Shown here piece after piece: positions 9,933 through 16,976 of a stretch of 64,000 nucleotides of DNA. Both the position numbers and the translations under genes were made by a program. How positions within the stretch are numbered: the stretch's first letter is position 1; the number at the start of each line of letters is the position of its first letter. A model generated the notes under the pieces. The model had not been told where the DNA came from. It was given only the letters and a program-made list of their open reading frames with translations, and did not search any database. The DNA is from UBA5239 sp040391785. Its GTDB lineage: Bacteria > Verrucomicrobiota > Lentisphaeria > Victivallales > Victivallaceae. The stretch covers positions 1 to 64,000 of the forward strand of contig JBEBXH010000017.1 of NCBI GenBank assembly GCA_040391785.1. Reading direction: 5' to 3'.

Positions 9933-10298
9933 CTAAAGTGCTGCCAGTCGCCGTGCCGCTTCTTTTGCGTCAATGCGTTTTTCTTCAAGTTCCCGGATGA
10001 TTTCCATCCGCCGTTCCTGCAGGTCGCCATCCAGTTGCCGCAGGCGTTCGATCACGCCGTCAAGCTGTTGGCGAACCGTGGGATAGGACAATTTCAACAC
10101 GCGGCCGACCTCTTTCAGCGAACCGGCCGACAGTACAAAAAGCTCGATGAATTTCCGGTCATCCGGCTCCAACCGGGCCAAACGCGGCAATTCAATCTCC
10201 CCCTCCAACACCAACGCGCAATCCGGGCACCGGAAACGCTCCGCCCGCAACCGTCCCCCGCAGTTCTGGCAATGCGCTGAAAATTTTTCTCTGGCCAT
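9933..10298 (-). CDS. DUF2089-family zinc-ribbon/HTH protein
   Basis: 121 residues. A CxxC...CxxC zinc ribbon at about 10-27 (HCQNCGG, FRCPDC) is followed by a sigma-like helix-turn-helix (SAGSLKEVGRVLKLSYPTVRQQLDGVIERL, about 57-87) and a C-terminal helical tail (EKRIDAKEAARRLAAL). This order is that of DUF2089 proteins, thought to be DNA-binding regulators. AGGAGAT lies 8 bases before the start. It has its own promoter with an inverted repeat over the -35 and precedes the large membrane protein gene. Confidence 0.88.
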   Translation of the reverse strand: MAREKFSAHCQNCGGRLRAERFRCPDCALVLEGEIELPRLARLEPDDRKFIELFVLSAGSLKEVGRVLKLSYPTVRQQLDGVIERLRQLDGDLQERRMEIIRELEEKRIDAKEAARRLAAL

Positions 10299-10319
10299 AT
10301 TTAAGATCTCCTGCTAATT

Positions 10320-10369
10320 ATGATAATCTATTTTTAAATAAAATCAATATGAAATTAAATAATATTGAT
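10320..10369 (-). promoter_or_regulatory. DUF2089 promoter with inverted repeat over the -35
   Basis: Minus strand: TTGATT (10342-10347), 16 bases, TATCAT (10320-10325). A perfect inverted repeat ATCAATAT-N11-ATATTGAT spans 10343-10369 and covers the -35 region, a good candidate for the DUF2089 protein's own binding site. Confidence 0.45.
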
Positions 10370-10399
10370 AAATATTTAAATAATCTTAATTTTTAAGCA

Positions 10400-10440
10400 C
10401 AAAAAATGAACCTCATGAACACGAAGTTCACGAGGTCCAT
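10400..10440 (-). terminator. Rho-independent terminator of the DUF4838 gene
   Basis: Minus strand: a 15-base-pair stem (10406-10440, arms ATGGACCTCGTGAAC and GTTCATGAGGTTCAT, two mismatches that can be G-U pairs) followed at once by a run of six T. It lies 15 bases past the stop codon at 10455. It is the only textbook terminator I see in the window. Confidence 0.85.
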
Positions 10441-10454
10441 GTTTTTTCCGGTTT

Positions 10455-13034
10455 TTATTTTTCCAGAGAATGCAGGTTGTTGAAAAACTCCACTACGGTA
10501 TTCTGGTGCGCGCTGCCGAAAACCATCCAGGCGCCATCCTGCTCCAACCCGAGCGAGCCGGTGGTCAGGACGATTCGCCCTTTGCCGTATGGCATTTCGA
10601 GGATGTACGGGGCTTTCGTACCGTCTTTCTTGCGCATGGTCGCCAGCATTTGCCATTTGCTCCCCGCCGGAATATGGTAGCCGGAATACGGCGTACAATA
10701 GAGTTTCAGTGATTTTTCGAGGTCATCCGGCTTGCTCAGCCAGTCGCCGGGCTGCATCTCCTGGGTCTTGCGGAGCCGCCACGCGTAATACTGGTTTCCG
10801 GTCCAGTTCAGCGCGAAATCGCGGCTGCCGAAAATCCGTTCAAAATTGAACTCGCCATCCGCCCCCAGTACCAGCAAGCCGCCGTTTTTCACGTACTCCA
10901 GCAGTTCGGTGCGGTAACAGGATTCGGGCAGCTTGTTTTCGTTCATGCGGACCGCGACGATATCAAATCCGTCAAGCCGCCGCCCGGCCATACTTCCCGG
11001 GTCGGTCGACAACGAAACCTGCCAGCCGCCTTCCATCAGTTTGGAGCGCAAGCCAAACCGGTTCTTCCGGGCGATTTCCGCCTCCGGGATACTGATCAAG
11101 ACGGATTTCTCCACCCGCTCGAGCTTGTTAAAATACAGCACGGTTTCCGGGTTGCCGCCGATCTTCAGTTGACGGCAGTCGCCGGCCTTCAGCTTGTCCG
11201 GAAAAGTTACTTCGTTGCCCGATTGCGTCCGCACCTCGCCGTTTGGGCTGGTCAGGGTTATTTTCTGCGGTGTCCCGTCAACTTTAACCGTGACCGAATC
11301 CGCCGTCCACCGGATCGCGTATTCCGGGCTGCTGCTGCGGGGAACATTGACCATCGAATCCGAGTTCTGCCAGTAATAATCGACCAGTTTGCCGAATAAA
11401 TCCTGCTCAAATTCAAGCTGCTTCCGCTCGCGTTCACCGGAAACCTTTCCGGCAGCGGCTCTAAACAATTCGCGCGCCTCGCCGACAATTTCCGGGCTGA
11501 GCAATTCGGCGGTGCCGAGCACCGGCGTGGCCCCGTAACCGCTGAAATGCCGCCGCTGCGAGTTCCAGCTCCGGTCCAGCATCGTATGATACCGGTACAT
11601 TTCCTCCGCCGCCGCGGGATAAACATAATTGCAGAAATCGCGGATCAACGCATCCACATCCGCGTCCGGCTCCCACATCAGCCGGGAATAGAGGTAAAAC
11701 GCCAGGCGCATCCGGACCCGCGAGGGCCCCCACGAGGCCGAATAAGTACCGGAAACCTCCGGCATCACCGCCGCCACATTGTTGTCCCGGAAGAATCTCG
11801 TCTGGTCGGACAGCCAGGAATAAAGCGGCACCATAATCACCGGGTCGAAAATGTCGAATTCATATCCGTAAATGCCGGTCGGAATGCCGGATTTCAGCCA
11901 GGGCCCCCACTTCTTCAATTCACGCGCATTGACCTCGCAATTATCTGCAATTTTGTGGGCAAAGCAGCGCCCGTACGGCGCGTATTCGATGAACTCGTAA
12001 CCGCTCACATCGCATTTCGGATAATCAATGTATCCCTGATAAGCGATGGAGGCGAAACGCAGCTCCGGATGCGCCTTTTTCAGCCTGTCCGACAAACGCC
12101 GCAGAAACCGGAACCAATTCGTCGACACATCAACCTTGCGGCACTGCGCGCAAGTGCAATACGATTGGTTGTCGGAAGGATAAAATCCCAGTATCTCGAT
12201 CTCGGGAAATTCTTTCATGAATTCGGTGAAATAATTCACCACATAATCTTCCGCCCCGGAACTGTTCCAGCACAATTGCGCGGCGCTGCGCTTGCCCTGC
12301 AGTTCGGCGAACCAGTCGGGATGCTCCTCCAATGCTTTTTTCGGATCGAGTTTCAGGAATTTCGCATCGATGTTGTGCCCGGAATTGAGCACATAAAATC
12401 CGAGCGCCGACCGTTCGGCGATCCGCTCCGCGCCCCCGGCCCGCCCATGCCGGATGATATTGCCGAAATTGCGCGCCAGCCACGTCTCGAGTTTCCGGTC
12501 CGTACCGTTCAGGAAATGATACCCCCGGTAGCGAATCTCCGGGTCTTTGTTGTAAGCGAGTTCCGGCAGTTCCAGCGCTTGCCGGGCCGGTACGAATTCG
12601 CCGCCCGGTTCATTGTCCGGCCAGAACCAGCGCACACCCACGGTATCGCGCAGAAATGTATAAACCGCATGCAGTACCCCGCGATCCGTTCGCCCGGCCA
12701 GATACAGATTGCCGTTCAGGGTATAAACCGCGCATTTCTGTTCGCCGCCCCGGTCCAGCTGCAACTCCTTTTCCACGGCCTTGATCGCCGGCATATCCTC
12801 CGGGGTACCGATCACAATCGCCTTGCCCGCCGGTACGGCCCCTCCCCGGTTCACGGGCAAAACACACCCGGCCTTCTGCAGATAATCCCCGAGTTCCTTC
12901 GCCGCCGTGAGTTCCACCGCGGACGGTTTTTCCGGCAGGTAAATCCGCCACTCCGTCCGTCCATTTTCAAACAAAACCGTTCCGCCCCAGCCAGTCAACC
13001 ACGGCAACATCAATAATACTAAAATCTTCTTCAT
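10455..13034 (-). CDS. Exported DUF4838-family hydrolase with C-terminal amidotransferase-like domain
   Basis: About 859 residues. Signal peptide MKKILVLLMLPWLTGWGG; the ATG at 13034 is preferred to an in-frame TTG at 13040. Residues about 20-140 form the GH67-like alpha/beta domain (GVLHAVYTFLRDTVGVRWFWPD). The DUF4838 barrel follows, with GFYPSDNQSYCTCAQCRK holding an Asp and a CxCxxC cluster at about 280-300. The last 230 residues (GFDIVAVRMNENKLP, GGLLVLGADGEF, PYGKGRIVLTTGSLG) resemble ThuA/GATase-like domains, absent from the copies at 4454 and (so far as seen) 62385. It is third in the minus-strand cassette after a GntR-like regulator and pseudopilin 2, and ends in a terminator. Confidence 0.87.
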   Translation of the reverse strand: MKKILVLLMLPWLTGWGGTVLFENGRTEWRIYLPEKPSAVELTAAKELGDYLQKAGCVLPVNRGGAVPAGKAIVIGTPEDMPAIKAVEKELQLDRGGEQKCAVYTLNGNLYLAGRTDRGVLHAVYTFLRDTVGVRWFWPDNEPGGEFVPARQALELPELAYNKDPEIRYRGYHFLNGTDRKLETWLARNFGNIIRHGRAGGAERIAERSALGFYVLNSGHNIDAKFLKLDPKKALEEHPDWFAELQGKRSAAQLCWNSSGAEDYVVNYFTEFMKEFPEIEILGFYPSDNQSYCTCAQCRKVDVSTNWFRFLRRLSDRLKKAHPELRFASIAYQGYIDYPKCDVSGYEFIEYAPYGRCFAHKIADNCEVNARELKKWGPWLKSGIPTGIYGYEFDIFDPVIMVPLYSWLSDQTRFFRDNNVAAVMPEVSGTYSASWGPSRVRMRLAFYLYSRLMWEPDADVDALIRDFCNYVYPAAAEEMYRYHTMLDRSWNSQRRHFSGYGATPVLGTAELLSPEIVGEARELFRAAAGKVSGERERKQLEFEQDLFGKLVDYYWQNSDSMVNVPRSSSPEYAIRWTADSVTVKVDGTPQKITLTSPNGEVRTQSGNEVTFPDKLKAGDCRQLKIGGNPETVLYFNKLERVEKSVLISIPEAEIARKNRFGLRSKLMEGGWQVSLSTDPGSMAGRRLDGFDIVAVRMNENKLPESCYRTELLEYVKNGGLLVLGADGEFNFERIFGSRDFALNWTGNQYYAWRLRKTQEMQPGDWLSKPDDLEKSLKLYCTPYSGYHIPAGSKWQMLATMRKKDGTKAPYILEMPYGKGRIVLTTGSLGLEQDGAWMVFGSAHQNTVVEFFNNLHSLEK

Positions 13035-13063
13035 TCTCAATTCTCAATTCTCAATTCTCAATT
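13034..13063. repeat. Heptad repeat array (TTGAGAA x4, minus strand)
   Basis: Four exact copies of TTCTCAA (TTGAGAA on the minus strand) plus two bases fill nearly the whole gap between the pseudopilin stop and the DUF4838 start. On the mRNA each unit carries GAGAA just before the ATG, so the repeat may also act as the ribosome site. Confidence 0.85.
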
Positions 13064-13068
13064 AGTTT

Positions 13069-13785
13069 TTAAATTCCGTCCAGATCCGAATCCCAGGGCA
13101 GAATAGTTGCTACCCAACCATTGATTTTGGAGCTTTCGATCGCGATCGGACGTGCCCCGCCGTCGACAAACGCGGCATGGGCATTGCCCATCGTCCGGCT
13201 GGGAACCGAAACCCGGTGCCGCGCGATCGCCCACCCGGTCTGCGCGTCGAAATACCCGGAATAATCGTTAACATAAGCAGCCACGCCGCTTTTGATCCCC
13301 CGGGTTTCGACGAATGACAGCATTTCCGTGGGGCGCTTCACCTGAGTGACCTTGACGATCTTGGAACGGAACGTATTGTTGTAACCGTACGATATGCTGT
13401 ACGAAAGCCTGTATTTGCGCACCGACTCCTGAGTGTCCTGCGCCAGGTGAGTCGGGCACCACCAGACCGGGTTGCCGGCCATGGCGTCCGGACTTCCGGT
13501 CTGGAAAAATCCGTCGCCGGGGCCGGGAGCGGTCTGTATGTACGGATATAGCCTCGCCGGGTAAATCCAGACATTGGTCGAGTTTGCATTGTACGGCAGC
13601 ATGATATCGTCCCAGTCGTTGGCATACATCAGAGCACTGCTGCCCACCTGCTTGATATTGCTCAGGCACGATGTCGCCATGGCGCTTTTCCGGGCATTGG
13701 ACAGTGCCGGAAGCAGCATTGCCGCCAGTATCGCGATGATCGCAATTACCACCAGCAACTCGATAAGTGTGAAAACTTTTCTCAT
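13069..13785 (-). CDS. Pseudopilin, copy 2
   Basis: 238 residues: leader MRKV, then FTLIELLVVIAIIAILAAML and ALSNARKSAMATSCLSNIKQVG, the usual prepilin helix and neck. The C-terminal domain contains GNAHAAFVDGGARPI, the DG motif seen in the other copies in the form DGG. The residue before the cleavage point is Val, not Gly. AGGAGG lies 5 bases upstream of the start. It is the middle gene of a regulator/pseudopilin/DUF4838 cassette with gaps of 30 and 34 bases. Confidence 0.88.
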   Translation of the reverse strand: MRKVFTLIELLVVIAIIAILAAMLLPALSNARKSAMATSCLSNIKQVGSSALMYANDWDDIMLPYNANSTNVWIYPARLYPYIQTAPGPGDGFFQTGSPDAMAGNPVWWCPTHLAQDTQESVRKYRLSYSISYGYNNTFRSKIVKVTQVKRPTEMLSFVETRGIKSGVAAYVNDYSGYFDAQTGWAIARHRVSVPSRTMGNAHAAFVDGGARPIAIESSKINGWVATILPWDSDLDGI

Positions 13786-13815
13786 GAAACCCTCCTGTTA
13801 CTTGTTTGTTCCTGT

Positions 13816-14865
13816 TTAAAAATCCAATTTCCAACGAAATACTTCCGGCTCGAATGTCCGGTGTCCATTCTGCAGCATGCCCATCATTTTCTGCGCGGCA
13901 CGCTTGCCGATTTTCATGAAAAGCTCCTGGTCCATGCCGGAATGCAGGCAATGAATCTGCAGCCCGGGATACTTCCGCCTCAGTTCGCTTTCATCCAGGC
14001 CGTTGCTCAAAAGCAGCTTGACCTTCCGTCCATCCGGGTGGTCCTTCAGGATATTCAGCACCGTGAAATGCAGCGAGTTCTCCCATTCGCAGAAAATACC
14101 GTCGATCGTCCCGGCGTCAAGCAGCGCCGGCAGCACTTTCTCGGCCTCCTCGGAATCCATGATGCGCAACTCCGGTTCGAACAATCCATGCGGTTTCAGG
14201 GCCTCGCCAAATCCACGGAACATGCTCGGGCTCGCCCCGCAGAACAGCACCCGCCGGCAATTCCGGTTGACAAAATACTGTCCCCGCGCAAAGCCGCTGT
14301 ATTCATAGTCCACTCCGACATAATTGCTTTTGGCCCGGACAAAATCGCTCCACGCCGGAGTCGTCGCCACCACCGGGTACCCCTCGTCGATCATCCGGTC
14401 GATGGCCGGCACGTAAAAATCCTCCGGGCCCATCCAGAAAATACCGTCCGTCCCGATGTTGTAGATCTCCTCCACCGCATGCTCCGGCGAACTGTCCAGC
14501 GTGACAAACGTGGTCATGCAGCTGATTTTCTTCAGTTCATAAAGAAACGCCCCCAGCACCACCGTGGCATAACTGTCCACATACACGCAGCTCCCGCTGG
14601 TACCGATAATACCGACCGAGTACGGCACCGCATGCGAATAAGCGGGATTCGAAAACACCCCCCGCCGCTTCGGCAGCTGGATCAGATAACCGATTTTCAG
14701 CAAGTCCGCCACTGCCCGGTGCGCGGTGATCCTGCTGACATTGAACTTCTTGCACAGTTCAAGTTCATTCATCAGCAATTCCGGTTCCGGCCCGGACTTG
14801 GCCACACATTGAATCAGAAACCGCTTGATCGGCTGTGTGAGAAGTACCTGTTTCCGGAAAACCAT
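13816..14865 (-). CDS. AraR-like regulator (GntR-type HTH plus LacI-type sensor)
   Basis: 349 residues. The start at 14865 is chosen because GAAGG precedes it by 7 bases and the winged helix then begins at residue 1; an upstream ATG would add 17 odd residues. Residues about 10-75 are a GntR-like winged helix (ELCKKFNVSRITAHRAVADLLKIGYLIQ). The rest resembles the periplasmic-binding-protein fold of LacI regulators (YSVGIIGTSG, DGIFWMGPEDF, NYVGVDYEYSG). Such proteins repress until a sugar binds. It heads a cassette with pseudopilin 2 and a DUF4838 enzyme. Confidence 0.85.
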   Translation of the reverse strand: MVFRKQVLLTQPIKRFLIQCVAKSGPEPELLMNELELCKKFNVSRITAHRAVADLLKIGYLIQLPKRRGVFSNPAYSHAVPYSVGIIGTSGSCVYVDSYATVVLGAFLYELKKISCMTTFVTLDSSPEHAVEEIYNIGTDGIFWMGPEDFYVPAIDRMIDEGYPVVATTPAWSDFVRAKSNYVGVDYEYSGFARGQYFVNRNCRRVLFCGASPSMFRGFGEALKPHGLFEPELRIMDSEEAEKVLPALLDAGTIDGIFCEWENSLHFTVLNILKDHPDGRKVKLLLSNGLDESELRRKYPGLQIHCLHSGMDQELFMKIGKRAAQKMMGMLQNGHRTFEPEVFRWKLDF

Positions 14866-14905
14866 AGAACCACCTTCTTTCGTTATCGATGACTGTTTGA
14901 TAATA

Positions 14906-14933
14906 ATTATACACACAGGATCGGATTTTGCAA
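14906..14933 (-). promoter_or_regulatory. Promoter of the 14865-10455 cassette
   Basis: Minus strand: TTGCAA (14928-14933), 16 bases, TATAAT (14906-14911), about 40 bases before the regulator's ATG. TTATC-N11-GATAA overlaps the start region as a weak possible operator. Confidence 0.55.
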
Positions 14934-14962
14934 TAGCCGGAAACCATAATTTCTCAAATTTA

Positions 14963-14980
14963 TGTCATATTGATATGACA
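14963..14980. promoter_or_regulatory. 18-base palindrome in divergent intergenic region
   Basis: TGTCATAT-TG-ATATGACA is a perfect 8+8 inverted repeat. It lies 30 bases upstream of the -35 of the regulator gene on the minus strand and 165 bases before the lipoprotein at 15146. Candidate operator or activator site. Confidence 0.5.
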
Positions 14981-15033
14981 CTAATTATCCTTAAAGTTCT
15001 ATCGATATCGCATTGCCATTAAAAAATCCCACA

Positions 15034-15055
15034 ATGGAATATCGCAAGATTCCAT
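15034..15055. promoter_or_regulatory. 22-base inverted repeat before the LpoB-like gene
   Basis: ATGGAAT-N8-ATTCCAT, perfect arms of 7. It lies about 90 bases before the LpoB-like lipoprotein start; no convincing -35/-10 pair was found next to it. Confidence 0.4.
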
Positions 15056-15145
15056 ACTTCCATAATTGATTTTTCACGCCCAGGATGTACAGTTAAAGGC
15101 AGGGGACAATGAAGTCAAAGAAATATTGTTTAAGGAGATATTATT

Positions 15146-15703
15146 ATGAGACACACCATATTCCTGATTGCCGCCATCCTGTCCGCCGTGTTCCTGGCCG
15201 GCTGCCAGAGCCCCAAAACCGAACCCGGCAATCCGGGCGCCGTGCTGTACGCCGAATGTTACGAAGCCGCCCGCGCTTCGGTCCAGAGCGCTCTCACCAG
15301 CCCGAACTTCACCGGCTTTCTCGCCCAGTACCGCGGTGAGAAAGGCGACCAGAACGCTATTCCGCTGCTACAGATCGCTTCTCTGAAAAATCAGACCCGC
15401 GACACCAATCTGCAGATGAATCTGGTCATCGAGGAACTCTGCACGGCCCTGAAAAATTCCGGCCAGGTCACGACCATGCTGTGCCCCGTGGGAGACACCC
15501 CGCAGCCGGCCGCCAAAGACACCGAAAGCCCCCGGCTGAACATGGATGGCGCCATCACCTCCAACACCACCACCGAAGGCGGCACCACGGAACAGGTCTA
15601 CACCTTCAACCTCCGGATCACCGACACTCAAACCGACCGTGTGATCTGGTCGGGCAGCCAGAAATTCGGCACCCGGAAAACCCGCAACGTGGTCAACTGG
15701 TAA
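15146..15703 (+). CDS. LpoB-like outer-membrane lipoprotein
   Basis: 185 residues. The signal MRHTIFLIAAILSAVFLAGC ends in a lipobox with Cys 20. The remainder looks like the LpoB family (penicillin-binding-protein activators): helices with many small residues, GAITSNTTTEGGTTEQVYTFNLRITDTQTDRVIWSGSQ in the middle to end, and a short basic tail. In enterobacteria LpoB stimulates PBP1b from the outer membrane; whether that holds here is not known. AAGGAG precedes the start. The gene stands alone; the next gene downstream has its own strong promoter. Confidence 0.6.
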   Translation: MRHTIFLIAAILSAVFLAGCQSPKTEPGNPGAVLYAECYEAARASVQSALTSPNFTGFLAQYRGEKGDQNAIPLLQIASLKNQTRDTNLQMNLVIEELCTALKNSGQVTTMLCPVGDTPQPAAKDTESPRLNMDGAITSNTTTEGGTTEQVYTFNLRITDTQTDRVIWSGSQKFGTRKTRNVVNW

Positions 15704-15792
15704 TAGGAAATTTTTCCGAAAAACGCGAAAATCAGCCAGGAACGCTGACCCACAAACCAGTGAACTTTTTGCCGTTAATTTCGTTTGGGCTA

Positions 15793-15849
15793 TTGACAAT
15801 TCCGCATGGCTCTGCTATAATATAATGTAACGGTTATGAAACAGTTCAT
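15793..15849 (+). promoter_or_regulatory. Consensus promoter and candidate operator of the 15873 cassette
   Basis: TTGACA (15793-15798), 17 bases, TATAAT (15816-15821): a perfect sigma70 consensus. ATGAA-ACAG-TTCAT (15836-15849), 14 bases after the -10, is a candidate repressor site. Confidence 0.75.
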
Positions 15850-15872
15850 TAACAGATAAGAAGCAGAGCATC

Positions 15873-16958
15873 ATGCCACCAAAAAAGAAGTACAACGAAA
15901 TGCTGCGCAGTGATATCCTTCAGGCGCGTTTCAGCTATGACGAGCCGCTGCCGTCTTTTCGCCAGCTGGCCGAGCGCTACGCCTGCAGCACCGCCACCAT
16001 CAAGCGAATGGTCGACAACCTGCAGGACGAGGGACTGGTGGTCACCATTCCCGGCAAAGGCTCGTTTTTCACCGCCGGCAAGCCGGTGCCGCGCCGCCCG
16101 CAGAATAATATTATCGGCATTGTCACGGTTCACAACCTCTGGCAGGAAAATTTCATCAAATGCCGCAACGAATGGCTGAACCAGGGCTGGATGTTCGCGA
16201 TTTACGATGCGTTTTTCGACCGGCAGGCCCCGAATCAGGAACGCCAGTTTCTGCTGCAGGCGCAGGCGGAAGGGTTCCGCTCGGTGGTCATGGTGCCAAC
16301 GCCGTTCAGCTCGGAAAACACGTCGCTGTTTCGCAAGCTGCGGCAGGAGGGCATCAAAATCGCCCACATTGCGCCCGACCTGGCGGATCTGCCGCAGGAA
16401 ACCTTTTTCCTGCAGGATCACATTTCCGGCGGCAGGCTGGCGGTCAAAGCCGCCCGCGAGCGTGGTTATGAATTCGGCGTTTTCACCGACATTTCGCTGC
16501 CCAGCGCGTTCAAGCGATTGATGCATCAGGGGATCGTCCAGCAGGCCGAAATTTCCGGCTTGAAGCTGCTTCCGGCCTTGAATATCGGTTACTGGAACGA
16601 CGACGCTCCGGCCGGCGAAACCGAAACGCGCCGCCTGTACAAACAGTCAAAAATACAGGGCTACGTCGACATCCTGCGCTCGCTGCCGCCCCGAACGGCG
16701 CTGTTCTGCGCCCAGAGCGACTTGGCCGACAGTTTGTGCACGGTCCTGAAACACAGCGGTCTGGAGCCCGGCAAAGATATCGGAGTCCTGGCCCTCGACA
16801 ACAATACCCCCGGCCCGCGTCCGGTCAGCACCGTCACCTACGATGTCGCCGATCAGATCCGTACCGCGCTGAATTACGCCACGGACAATTCCATCAGCGC
16901 CATCAAGCCGATCCAGCAATATTTTCAGCCGGAATTCACCGATAACAATACGCTATAA
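15873..16958 (+). CDS. AraR-like regulator (GntR-type HTH plus LacI-type sensor)
   Basis: 361 residues. Winged helix at about 8-68 (LPSFRQLAERYACSTATIKRMVDNLQDEGLVVTIPGKGSFF), then a LacI-type sensor from about 75 (NIIGIVTVHNLWQ, LFCAQSDLADSLCTVLKH, DIGVLALDNNTPGPRPVSTVTYD). It is the first gene after a consensus promoter and is followed by a GH71-like enzyme (18-base gap) and pseudopilin 3. Likely a repressor of its own operon. Confidence 0.87.
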   Translation: MPPKKKYNEMLRSDILQARFSYDEPLPSFRQLAERYACSTATIKRMVDNLQDEGLVVTIPGKGSFFTAGKPVPRRPQNNIIGIVTVHNLWQENFIKCRNEWLNQGWMFAIYDAFFDRQAPNQERQFLLQAQAEGFRSVVMVPTPFSSENTSLFRKLRQEGIKIAHIAPDLADLPQETFFLQDHISGGRLAVKAARERGYEFGVFTDISLPSAFKRLMHQGIVQQAEISGLKLLPALNIGYWNDDAPAGETETRRLYKQSKIQGYVDILRSLPPRTALFCAQSDLADSLCTVLKHSGLEPGKDIGVLALDNNTPGPRPVSTVTYDVADQIRTALNYATDNSISAIKPIQQYFQPEFTDNNTL

Positions 16959-16976
16959 ACCAAACAGGAGTGAACG

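Noticed and set aside
11547..13016. 489-codon open frame on the plus strand
   Set aside because: Antisense of the DUF4838 gene; Arg/Pro/His-rich, no recognisable domain.
13034..13063. CRISPR-like array
   Set aside because: Tandem 7-base units without spacers; the same holds for 23582, 43049 and the 8-10-base arrays.
15732..15748. Terminator after the LpoB-like gene (TCAGC-N7-GCTGA)
   Set aside because: Short stem and no T-run after it on the plus strand.
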